A stretch of 64,000 bases of DNA from Rhynochetos jubatus (taxonomy: Eukaryota > Chordata > Aves > Eurypygiformes > Rhynochetidae). The stretch is from the NCBI GenBank assembly GCA_027574665.1, contig CM050657.1, forward strand, positions 14,334,404 through 14,398,403. Direction: 5' to 3'. The notes below the pieces were generated by a model that was given only the letters and a program-made list of their open reading frames with translations, made no database searches and was not told where the DNA came from. Below are positions 1 through 62,036 of this stretch, in pieces (the stretch's first letter is position 1; every line of letters begins with the position of its first letter). The position numbers and the translations under genes are program-made.

Positions 1-660
1 GACCAGTGGGGTTGCTCCCTGTCCCTCTGATCAAGTGCCTGACAGACAGTTGCAGTGGGTAGAGGGATGTGCTCACTGGAAGGGAGACATGCCAAATTCC
101 TGTATTTGAGGGGTGCTTCTGGGTACTTTCTGGCTCAGGAGTGCCAAAACCTCCTGAGGGCTCCTCCGTAGGGCATTTTGTGTATCCGCTTCTTTAGATC
201 GAAAAGAAGCACAGCTCTCTGTAGGACAGTGGAACAGCTTCAGGTCATTCTGAACAGTATCTACATACATGATTCTTTACCTTGGAGACTCTGGGTTTTC
301 CTGTAACAAGAATTCCATTTGTTGCTCTGTTAAAAATAAACAAACCTCTCATGTAGAGACACAAACAGTAATGATTCATCTCTACATGAGGAATTTTGCT
401 CTCCTCCTGCATATGTGGCTGGACCCAGTCTGCATTCACAGCATTTTTTTGTCCCATCTGTGCCATTTATTTGTTTTGACCGTGGTGTATTTGTCTAATC
501 TTAAACAGTGCTGTAGGTAGGAAGAGGAATTGATCTTATTGACACCTGCACTGAGAACTGACCTGACACTGATTTCCTTTTGTTCCCTGCCTGGGGAGCT
601 GAAGCGCAGCCCACGGTGTTACAGTCACATTGAATGCCTCCTCTGTTGACATATCCCCAG
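1..660 (+). other. PSMD1: PSMD1 intron (3' part)
   Basis: This stretch ends in a polypyrimidine tract and CAG at 658-660, directly before the first recognisable PSMD1 exon. No reading frame in it resembles the upstream PSMD1 protein (the proline-rich segment that precedes the KEKE region), so that exon lies outside the window to the left. Nothing else is recognised here. Confidence 0.8.
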
Positions 661-5221
<4,561 letters not shown>

Positions 5222-5229
5222 GACCTGAG

Positions 5230-6058
5230 GTACAGTGTAGTGTGCAGTCACCTTTATTAATCCCAATGAAGGAAAAGCCTCTTTGGATCAACTGAAGCAG
5301 TTACCAGCCCTCAGCACTCTTGTGTTAGCTCTTTATTGGCTTCAGAAACATGTTGCGTCACGATATGAAGAGTTTGGCGGCAATAAAAGGGAAGTCCGCT
5401 CTTCCAGACCAAGCCTGAGCCAGTCACACTGGATCTGACCTCTCGTCTCACGGGCTTGGCTACTCTTGAGTAGAGCTTCACTGGGCAGAGCTAGAGCAGT
5501 GCATGGGGTTGCAGGCGACAGCTGAGCTGAGAATAATCAGCTCATGAAAGATGGTCCCAGAGGGGCAAGTGGTTTATGTAAAGAAGCTGCCAGCTACTTG
5601 ACCTCAGTGTGGCAGGATTGGTTGAAGGAGAACTACTGCTCTGCTTTCTGGGCTTGTCTTGTCTTCCCGGCAGTTCTGAGCAGAATTTAAAGTCACTCCG
5701 GTCGTGGGCTCTGTCATGCACTCTGAGCCCGACATAATGATACTGGTAGGTCTGCTCTAGGCAAGGAATGGTGCAGTTCTCAGGTTCCTTGGTTAAAGTG
5801 CCTGATGCAATGTGCAAGTTGCTCACTGAGAGGCAGAAACCCGGTTGCTTTATTTCCAAATATGGGCTGGCATGTCCCACTGCTCCCAAGAGCAAAGATT
5901 ATGCACTTGAATTGGTGGATGGGCAGGAAAACAAACTCCTTGCTGAACATCTGTAAATGCTGCATCAGTGGCAGGCTGGGGTGAGTGCGTGGGGCCAACC
6001 ACAAGAAGTCTTAGTTAAACGTGTTTGCTCTTCTGGTTTCTCTCTCCCTCTCCTCCAG
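5230..6058 (+). other. PSMD1: probable PSMD1 3'UTR intron
   Basis: A donor-like CTGAG/GTACAG occurs 8 nt after the stop. A very strong acceptor (long pyrimidine run, then CCTCCAG) ends at 6058. A stop 8 nt before the last junction is within the distance that normally escapes nonsense-mediated decay. Inferred from splice-site quality only. Retention would instead give a long 3'UTR. Confidence 0.6.
5382..5387 (+). terminator. PSMD1: possible early PSMD1 poly(A) signal
   Basis: AATAAA within the presumed 3'UTR intron, about 160 nt after the stop codon. It could serve a short, unspliced 3'UTR form. There is no supporting evidence beyond the hexamer. Confidence 0.3.
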
Positions 6059-6270
6059 GATCCTGTCCTCTAAAGACGACACTATGCTTGATATCAGAAA
6101 GACAGACATGAAGACCTTCCTACTGAGATGTGCTGTTCAGTGCATGCAGCCCCAATCTGTGCTGAGCTAAAGCTAATAGTCCGTGTTTTATGGCTGAAGA
6201 ACAGATATATGCTATTTAGTGTACTCTTTCACAAAACCTTGTTTTCAAATAAATATATTAAAAACTCTTG
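6059..6270 (+). other. PSMD1: PSMD1 terminal non-coding exon (3'UTR)
   Basis: Follows the strong acceptor at 6058 and contains an AATAAA at 6248-6253, so cleavage would be expected near 6270. The 3' boundary is approximate. Confidence 0.6.
6248..6253 (+). terminator. PSMD1: PSMD1 main poly(A) signal
   Basis: Canonical AATAAA about 1.0 kb after the stop codon genomically, roughly 200 nt after it in the spliced message. It is followed by A/T-rich sequence. Confidence 0.65.
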
Positions 6271-9200
6271 ACAGGAAACTTCCTGCTTTAAAAAGAAAAA
6301 AGGAAGCCTAACAACGTTCTTTTCCTCTTACCCAGATGTTAAAAACTAGACCCAAGTTGTGCATCTTCCTCCAGCAAAGCTTGGCTGATTCTGGGGTCTG
6401 TGCACATCCCGGCTTTCTCTAGCCCTCGTTTAGGCTGAGGAGGTCACCAAGGCCGCTCTGGCCCAGCCGCAGAGAGGGCAGGGCTCTGCTCGCCAGCAGC
6501 TGGCCAGATCTGCTTCCAGCTTCCTCCATGAGACTGACTTTGCACTGATCTTCCCCCTTGTTCGTCCTGGTATTCGTGTGCTGGTGCTGACAGAAGGGCT
6601 CTGGGTGTTAGTGAGTGGGGACTGGGGGCATGTTTCTCTTAGTTTCACAGAATCCCTTCTGTTTTCCTGTGTGCTTTCGCTGCTTTCACCAAATAAGAGC
6701 ATAATAGCTGATGTGAGCCGGCAGCCAGAAATACGTTTCAGGCCTGGAGGGGGTGAATCCAGACATGCAAGTTGTTACACTGATGTGCATCATTAACCAA
6801 GGGGGGATTTACAGTCAGGGGTATGGAATGAGCAGCAGTCAGAAGGAAGGAATGCTGCTGGGCCATTGGATGTCCAGCCAGCCCGTTACCTGTGGGGCTG
6901 TAGCGCTTCAATGGCTCCGTCGAGCCAGAGACTGCAGCCCTGGTCAGCTGCAAGCCAAGTGATGAGGGAAGCCCCATCATTTGAAACAGCACTTAAAACA
7001 GAATGAGGCTTTTATTGTATGTATGTTGGGAATACTTTGCTCCATGTGAACATACCACAAGCACATGTGCATTGATAATAATGGAAGTCAAATCCTGCAT
7101 GCGGTGCCTTGGAGCTTTTCCAGCACATGGTTTATTTTGGTGAATGTTACTATAGCGATAGAATAGTCTGCCTTTGTTCTCTGCAGAGCTTAAGCAATGC
7201 AGAGCAGAGGTATGGGACTGAAAGCCAGTTCTGATTCCTAGGCTTCAGTCAGGATTCCCCGAAGTTGAAATGTTGTCTCAGTAAGGATGCTAGAGCTCAC
7301 GTGATCCAGATCTGTTCCCTGTGGAGCAGAGCCAAGAATGAACCTGAAATGGCTACAGAGAAAGGGGGAATCGCTGCTCCGATCCCACGGTTATTTGAAG
7401 TGAAACCTGGTATTGTGCAAGAAACAGAAGCTGGACAAATGTACATTATGCAAGTCTTCCTGGAGCTGTAATCCCTTCCCTTTGGATGGGTACCTGTATC
7501 CCTCACTCCTGCACGTTCTGCTGATGCCAACCAGTGAGGTATGTGGTGTTTTTCAGGTAATTTGTTAGTAATGCCTTGTGTCGTCTTACAGAATACTGTG
7601 TAGAGGAGTGAACACTGGGAGGAGGAAAAAACCCTCATTTCAGGTCATTCAGCAACCTGCCAGATGCCCAGATATTGCTGGGAGATTTTATAGAGTCCGA
7701 GTGGAAATGCTGGGAATAGCTGGCTCAAAAGGACCTAAAGATCCTACAGTGGTGCCCTGGCCAAGCTGTGAACAGTTTTCTTCTGCTCACGGGACGTTTT
7801 GCTGAGCCTTTCATACTAAAACAGGCGTTTCAGGGTATTCCTGGTGCTTGCTACGGGTTTGGTTCTCAGTGTGGCCGTGTAAAGCTGTGTGCGCAGAGCA
7901 TTCCCACTGAGCCATGTACTGCCTGGGGCACCATCCAGGAGGCTTGACTCGTGCTAAATGATTTTCTTGTGCCGGTAACACCACTCCTGTCCTTGGCAGC
8001 GATGTTTCCCAGAGCTCCCTTGGCACAAGCAGATGTAAAAACCTCAAATAGCCCCAAACTGATTTCTGAGCTGCTACTCTGGAGCCACGTGGTAAGGTTA
8101 CACTTGGACAGTCAGATTTTCAGAGGAGCCTTTGGTGACTGTGGAAGACAAAGGCCGCATGTGCCAGGCTGGGGACGTCAAGGGGGACATCTGGGAATTG
8201 GCCTGCCCTCTCTTCCCCGGCTCTGCTGCTCATTGTGGTTTTATTCCGCTGTGTTTTTATTCCACTGTGTAAACACACGTGGCAGCTGCGTGTTTTAGGA
8301 TTAATAGTGTACACAGAACAGCATACACTGTCTTGGCTTTCCCCCACGGCTGTTCCATGTTTTCCTGCTTGGGAGAATGTCCTGAACAGGAGTCGCGGGA
8401 AGCAGGGAGAGGAGCTAGAGGGATGTCAGCAGAGGTGGCTGCTGATTAAGGGGCAAAACAAACGTATTAGCAGTGGGAAGGAGGAGAAGTGATGGCTCCA
8501 CCACAAATCTGAGTTGCTGTGAGCTGAGCAGGGAGCAGAAAGGGGCAGCTCGGTGGGTTGGTGCTCGAGGGAAGAGGCGCTGCTCCTCTGGGTAGTGCAA
8601 CCATGAGGAGTGCTTCCTGTCCAGTGCAAATCGACCTTTTGCCAGAGGGCTGATGATTGGGAAGTGGCTCCTCTTGGCTGGAGTATGCGTGGTAAGTGGC
8701 TTCCAGGGCTTTCAGCCTGTTGCACCTCTTTCTGGAGAGAAGGCTGTGCACACAGTGGTTGCTCGCGCATTTGGTGTGGGTAAATGGGGTTTCCCTTCCC
8801 CAGCTGAGCTCTGCAATCGGAGCCTGCTCCGCTGCGGAACACACAGGTCCTTCCCGGCTTCCCACACGGTGGGCAGCCTCGCAGGTTCGTGTGCTCAGGG
8901 CCCGTGAATTCTTAAAGGATAAACCTTTTCCACCCACGCTGCAGCTTGGGAGGATGCTGGTCCTGTGCCTTGGTGAGACGTGTCTAGCTCAGGCTGGTTT
9001 CGCGCAGGGGGCACTGCTTAAAAGACTCCAGACAGCGCAAGGATGAGAGGTGGTCCTACAGCGTGTTTTGGAGAGTCTGTGGTACAAAACAATGTGTCCT
9101 GCCTGTAGAACGATCCCATACGTGCAATTTCTGGGGTTTGTAACCCCTATGTATTTGTCCAGTTTACTAATCGGGCTGCTGAGGACGCTGCTCTGTGACC

Positions 9201-9360
9201 ATGTGCGGTGTCACGCGACGCTTGGCTGAGGTCTGAGCTTTGCTCGGTTGCCAAGGTACCACTTAGGAAATTTGGAAATGGCCAAACTGTGACTGGGGGG
9301 GGGCGGGCGAACAACCACACCAAAAAAAGACACAAAAAACCCCAAACCCATGCAAAGTGG
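6271..9360. other. intergenic DNA, nothing recognised
   Basis: No coding exon, RNA gene or clear transposon was found on either strand between the PSMD1 end and the first minisatellite. Open frames here are short and of random composition. GC content rises toward the right end. Confidence 0.7.
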
Positions 9361-9369
9361 CTTTAACAG

Positions 9370-9540
9370 CCCCAGGAAAGTTCAAGTAAACCTCTAGGAA
9401 GAGTTTAGAAATGTTCTGGAGATACAGCAGAAAACCTCTGGAGAGACTAGAAAAGCTTCCAGGGAATGGCCAGGAAAATCCCAGAAATCTGGAAATGTGC
9501 TAGAGAACCTCCGCAAAGGTGCTGGAAAGCCTTCAGGGCT
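9370..9540 (-). repeat. degenerate minisatellite, 21-22 bp period
   Basis: An anchor of the form CYRGRRA (for example CCAGGAAAG, CTAGGAAG, CTGGAGA, CTGGAAAGC) recurs with its GG or equivalent near 9375, 9397, 9418, 9440, 9462, 9484, 9503 and 9524, steps of about 19 to 22 bp. The anchor is the reverse complement of the CTTTCCAGG anchor of the array at 12818-13215, so the strand is given as minus relative to that array. Units are strongly diverged. Confidence 0.65.
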
Positions 9541-10435
9541 GGATCCTGCCCCGTGCTAAGGCATTTCCCTGGGGACAGATGGAGCTGGTCACTGCAGGGA
9601 CTGTTTCAGTGCTCTGCTTGGGGGATGGAGGCTACCTCTGGCTTTCTGATCTCCAGTTTGGAGAAGGCATGGTGGGAGCCTGGAGGGCTTTGCTGCTGCT
9701 TTGAATAATGTCGTTTAGCCACAGTGATTCATTAGCACTGATTTTGTAGGAAGTGCTGCTCTCCTGGGCCTGTCTGGGGATGCTGCAGAGGGACCCACCC
9801 CTGGGTTGTTTGCCAGGGGCTAATTGGACCTAGTGCTCCTGAGTTTGCCAGAGGGAGAGGCCAAGGTGACAGGAAGGATGCTTCTGTCCCTCCTGACTAA
9901 TGGGCCTCATCCCCCTTAACCCTGGTGAGAAATAAATCACTTCAGAGGAATGCTGCCTCTGGCTGATCCCACAGTCCCTCCAGGAGGACCTGGACATGTC
10001 CCCAGTCTCCCCCTTCTAATTGTTAACTGGGGTACAAGCCCCCCGCTTGGCACCATGCTGGGGACCGAAGCAGGGATGGAGATGATGGAGGTAAGGCTCC
10101 CAGGGAAAGGGGTGTTCAAGGAGGGGGTTAACAGCCCCCTGGCATTGCTCCTCTGCCCCTGTGGGCACTCAGTACCGCCCTCCCTATCTCTCCCCTTCCT
10201 TCCAGGGCCAGGCGAAGCTCTTCCTCCTCACCATTCAACACAGTTGGGTGTCGCTGATAACAGTGATGGTGTTGGCCGTTTATCTCCCTGCATCCTGGAG
10301 GCTGGAGCAACTCCCACCCTCGGCCCTGCCAGACCCCAGCCTGCCCCCAGCCTTCCCCTGCCTGCTGCTCTCGGCCTTGGTGATGGGTTTTCAGCCCAGC
10401 TCCGGGCCCACCTGAACCCTGCAGCAGTGCAGGAT

Positions 10436-10454
10436 GGGGGGGGGGGGGGGGGGG
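10436..10454 (+). repeat. G homopolymer (19 G)
   Basis: An uninterrupted run of 19 G followed by TTGGGG. It could form a G-quadruplex, and its length in the assembly is likely unreliable. Confidence 0.95.
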
Positions 10455-11593
10455 TTGGGGAGCACAGACGTAGGATTGCCCAAGGCTTGGGGGTCTTTGC
10501 TTACAACCTCTGATGGGACCAGTGCCTTGCAGGCCTTCGCCTAAGGCTGCTGATCTTTCCCTGGGGTGGGAGCAGGGCTCAGTGAAGATAACTGGGTTTG
10601 GCAGACCTGGTTCAACGTGTTTCTCCAACACTGGTGACACTGGGCTGGCCCATGCTCTGTGCCTTGGTGGAACCTGCCCCAGCGCCTGCTGCTGGGCTCC
10701 AGCTCAGGATTGACTTGACTTGGCCTCTGAAATCCTGCTCTGTGTGGGCAAATAGTCAGTCCAGGCCTGGAGTTTTGTTTAGAGGTCTGTTCCTGGCATT
10801 GGCTGCACAGCTAAAGCTCTGGGGTTTGCTTGGTGCTTTCGGGTACTCGTGTGAGCCATTGGTGTGTCGTAGAGCGCACGGGGGAAGCGGTGTTACCCAC
10901 GTACTGCAGAGTGGTGGCTCGGGGCACGTCCTGTTTCTGCCCAAGTCCTTTGGAGACCAGTTAATGAGAGGTCCTGGAGACCATAGCCCCTGACATCCCA
11001 ACCGTGTGCACTCGGCCGGATGGACCCTGATGTCTGGGTTTTTTTCCTTTGTGTTCGCAAAGCATGTGCAGAAAATGGCCAGTGGAGGGTCTAGACTGTA
11101 AGGGTCCAGGTGAAATGGGTCCTGGCAAGCAGGGCAGGGTGCATGGGGGGGGACACCCTGGGACTCTCTGCCCCCTGCCTTGCTGCAGGGCTGGCCGAGG
11201 GGAAGGGCAGTCGTTTGGTGGCAACAGTGTCCCTGGCCAAGAGTATAAATAGCTGATCTGGTGACGCAGGGAAGAACTGCTGCACGGGCGAGGTTAATTG
11301 TCAGCAGAAATTATGGGGACATTGTTCCTCCAAAGATAACCTGCAAGGCATGAAGTGTGGAGCAACTTTTTCCCCTTCAGAGTGAAGGAAAAAGACCTGA
11401 AATATTGGTGCAGTGTCTTTGTTCTCAGCTTTAGCGTGGCTCTCCCATTTAATTGGGTTTTTTTCCATTCCGTGCCAATGAGAACCAGGATGGATTTTTT
11501 TTGTTTCCCCACCATGCTCTCCCAGAGGAGAAGCTGAGATAGTCCTGTAGGGCTGGGCAAATTCTCTGTTTACTTTAACTTCTTGCAGAGACC

Positions 11594-11617
11594 TTTTTTT
11601 TTTTTTTTTTTTTTTTT
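11594..11617 (+). repeat. T homopolymer (24 T)
   Basis: An uninterrupted run of 24 T in otherwise GC-rich DNA. No retroelement body is recognised beside it. Confidence 0.95.
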
Positions 11618-12817
11618 AGTGTAAGCATGAGATCTGGGGTTCAGGGATGAAGCAGCAGCAGCTGAAAATAATTTGCTGGAAACATCTGCAATGGACAGCA
11701 GAGCTCATGGGCTCATTCACAGATGAAACCTGCTGCTTGCTCCTCCTGCGAGCCTGGAGGTTTTGCACTTTGTCCCCGAGTGATGGGCAGGTGGCCATTG
11801 GTCTGTGTGGTGGTGAGGGACAGATGGCCGTGGGCCTGCGCTGGTGGCAGCATCAGAGCTGTGCCCATGCAGTGAGGCTCCCTGGAGCTGTCACTGGGGA
11901 TGTTTCTCCAGATGATGTAGGTCTGTCCTGCTGTTTCTGTTCACCCAGTTTCCCAGACTATTTTCTCCATGGTTTGTATTTTTTATAATGGACCATCTCT
12001 AGCTCTTCCCTCCTCCCAGCCCCCTGCTGTTTTTGGCTGGGAAGCCTTGCTGTTGCTGCAAGCCAAGCCCTCTCATGCATTGGTGTTCACTGTGGTTGGG
12101 GACTTAATGAGCCATGTCTTAGATGAGCACATGCCAGGAAGCCCAGCTGGGGCCCCTTCAGGCCCAGGACACCGAGCTGCCATCCGTCATCCCCCACGGG
12201 GGCACTCCCAGCCCTGCAAAGGCAGTTGGTCTCTGCTGGTTATCAGCTCTGTCCATGTAAGGGATCTCTGAAGGGTGGTCTGCCACAGCTGGAAAGGTAC
12301 CATGGGCTAATCCCTCAGGATGGAGGAGCAGAGAAAGTGCCGGAGGACTCCTCCATACTTTGGCCAGCCCACACCAGGGTGGTGGCAGCAGCAAGAAGTG
12401 GTTTGCGGAGGTAGGAGAAAGCAGCATCTCCTCTACAGGTGGATGCTTGAGGGACCTGGGGGGGCTGGCATTGCAGGGCAACAGGTTGAGCCCTGGATGC
12501 TGCTGTCCTGACCTGCAAAGTCCTGCTGGGAGAAGAAAGCTCTGGCTCCTTCCACACTGGGCTGAAAGGTGCCTGGGAGCCTCCTTCACCATTTTGCAGT
12601 GGAGCTGAAAGGAACTTTTTGGGGACCCACCAGTCAGTCCCTTCTCCTTCCCTGCTCTGTGCTGAGGGGGCCAAGAGGCTTCTGGATCTCAAGGAGAGCT
12701 GAGGTCACCCTGTCACCTCCTTCACACACCCCATGGCACAAAATCAAAGTCTCTGTTGTGCCTCTGGTCAGGGACTTTGGTTACAGGAATTTACTGAAGA
12801 AAGATCGGAATAGCCTG

Positions 12818-13215
12818 GCAGGAGTTTTCCCATACATTCTGGGAATTTCTTCGTGCTTTCCAGGGATATCCTTGTTCTTTCTAGGAATTGCGGAGAACTT
12901 TGTGGGAATTACAGACCGGCATTCCAGGGTGCTTTCTGAACAGTTTGATGGGATTCCTAGGATTTTCAGCTGGCTTTCACATGCTTTACTTCCAGCGCTT
13001 TTTAGGCCTCGTGGTCTCTAGGAATTTTCAGGTGCTTCCTGAGAATCGCAGTCATTTCCAGAAATACCCAAGTGTTTTCCAGGGGTTGCGGCGCGCTTCC
13101 TGGAATCTTCCCGGTGCTTTCCAGCAATTCCCCATTGCTTGATAGAAATCACAGACCGCTTTCCAGGCGCTGCCGCCTGCTTTCCAAGCCTTCCAGTGTG
13201 TTTGCTAGGGATCTC
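12818..13215 (+). repeat. degenerate minisatellite, 21 bp period, abutting the ARMC9 CpG island
   Basis: The approximate unit is GTGCTTTCCAGGAATTNCNGN. The CC (or equivalent) of the anchor sits at about 12839, 12860, 12881, 12902 and 12924. After a less regular middle it recurs at 13018, 13038, 13058, 13079, 13099, 13121, 13142, 13163, 13184 and 13204. That is a steady 20-22 bp step over at least ten units in the right half. CpG density increases toward the promoter side. Confidence 0.8.
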
Positions 13216-13427
13216 TTTGATCCCGACGCCCCACTGTCAGCATCCTCCCGGGATCCGCAGGGCTACGGGAACGGCCCTGCAGCGTCTGTTCGCACAGCTA
13301 CCTGGAACTGCGAGCTCCGGGCTTAGGGGCAAGCACGCAGCGTGGGGCGCTTCCAGACAAGGGGCAGCAAGACCCTCATACAGCAGGTCACGTCACACAC
13401 TGAACTTGACCCCAAACTGTCTTCATG

Positions 13428-13435
13428 TGACGTCA
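13428..13435 (+). promoter_or_regulatory. ARMC9: CRE palindrome
   Basis: A perfect TGACGTCA, the CREB/ATF binding site, about 250 bp upstream of the exon 1 donor. A second CRE-like TCACGTCAC lies about 40 bp upstream of it. Confidence 0.65.
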
Positions 13436-13580
13436 GAGCGCGGGAACCGGGCACGGGCGAGCCTTCCCCATCACCGGGGGGAAGCTGCAGCTGCCCGTCC
13501 CGCCCTCCAGGGGGCGCTGCCCGCCGGCACGGTAAGGAACACCCTCCGCTTGTCATGTGACGCGCCCTTCCCGGTCTGAG

Positions 13581-13585
13581 ATTGG
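13581..13585 (-). promoter_or_regulatory. ARMC9: inverted CCAAT box
   Basis: ATTGG (CCAAT on the minus strand) in the CpG island, about 95 bp upstream of the exon 1 donor, suitable for NF-Y. NF-Y sites often lie beside RFX X-boxes. Confidence 0.5.
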
Positions 13586-13596
13586 CTGAGAGAGCT

Positions 13597-13602
13597 CACG
13601 TG
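13597..13602 (+). promoter_or_regulatory. ARMC9: CACGTG E-box
   Basis: A perfect CACGTG palindrome in context GCTCACGTGCGG, 11 bp after the CCAAT box. It could bind USF, MYC or TFE-type factors. Confidence 0.45.
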
Positions 13603-13676
13603 CGGCGGGAGGAGGTGCGGCGTGGAGCCGCTGTTGCCAAGGTGACTGGAGGCGGTGACGCGGAGCTCCGCGGCAG
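13600..13676 (+). other. ARMC9: ARMC9 exon 1 (non-coding; start uncertain)
   Basis: The 3' edge is set by CGGCAG/GTAGGC at 13676/13677. The acceptor of exon 2 (TTTTCTAG) at 14032 makes a 356-nt intron 1. The transcription start cannot be read from sequence, so 13600 is a guess. Confidence 0.55.
13633..13646 (+). promoter_or_regulatory. ARMC9: RFX X-box-like motif
   Basis: GTTGCC, a 2-nt spacer, then GGTGAC. This matches the imperfect inverted repeat bound by RFX factors (GTNRCC, N0-3, RGYAAC) with one mismatch in the right half-site. It lies about 30 bp upstream of the exon 1 donor, the usual place for a ciliary-gene X-box. Confidence 0.6.
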
Positions 13677-14040
13677 GTAGGCCGCGCCGGTGTCAGTCGG
13701 GGTTTGCGCGCTTCCCTCCCCTCCGCTTGGCTCCGGAGCGGGCGGTGCCGCATGCTCTGGGCCCCCGGCGCGAGTAGGGGGATGGTGGGCTGCAGCCGCG
13801 GGCTGCTGTGTGAGGAGCCGGTGTGACCACCCCGTGGCCTGGCGAGAACCTTGGTTCGGGGCGGCGAGGACCGGCTTCGGAGCTTCTTTGGAGGTGCCTT
13901 ACGGGGGATGGTGTCTTCCTCGTGCGGTTCGTTCGGGGATGAGGTGGCTAACGGGCCGTGCGTGGCTGGGCTGCGGCGGGGCCGTGGGAACTGCCGTGCT
14001 GTCTGCTGACGCCCCCCTTCGCAATTTTCTAGGTCTGTCG

Positions 14041-14067
14041 ATGACGGGACGGAGCGGTAACGCTTAG
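14041..14067 (+). CDS. upstream ORF of ARMC9, 8 codons
   Basis: An ATG 8 nt into exon 2 opens MTGRSGNA and stops at TAG 14065-14067, leaving 2 nt before the ARMC9 ATG at 14070. The uORF start has a weak context (T at -3, A at +4) and the main start a good one (G at -3, G at +4). Leaky scanning or reinitiation is therefore likely. Translation is inferred only. Confidence 0.55.
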   Translation: MTGRSGNA

Positions 14068-14069
14068 CA

Positions 14070-62036
<47,967 letters not shown>

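Larger units (their letters stand above)
9541..12780. other. GC-rich intergenic spacer
   Basis: A GC-rich segment between the two 21-bp arrays. It contains several overlapping long open frames on both strands (the longest about 187 codons at 9950-10513). They overlap antisense frames of similar length and translate to Pro/Gly/Leu-rich low-complexity text, as expected from composition alone. A G run and a T run lie inside it. No gene is supported. Confidence 0.6.
13230..14060 (+). promoter_or_regulatory. ARMC9: CpG-island promoter of ARMC9
   Basis: An abrupt rise in GC and CpG over both flanks. It contains CRE, CCAAT, CACGTG and X-box-like motifs, the exon 1 donor and the start of exon 2. No TATA box is seen. 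This is the typical form of a broadly expressed or ciliary gene promoter. Island borders are by eye. Confidence 0.85.

Noticed and set aside
9950..10640. Long overlapping open frames (187 codons +, 170 codons -) in GC-rich intergenic DNA
   Set aside because: Both strands are open at once, the products are Pro/Gly/Leu-rich, a frame runs through the G19 tract as poly-Gly, and no domain or splice context is seen. Composition explains them.
12158..13021. Several 100-150 codon frames on both strands before the ARMC9 promoter
   Set aside because: They overlap one another and partly translate the 21-bp minisatellite. No family resemblance.
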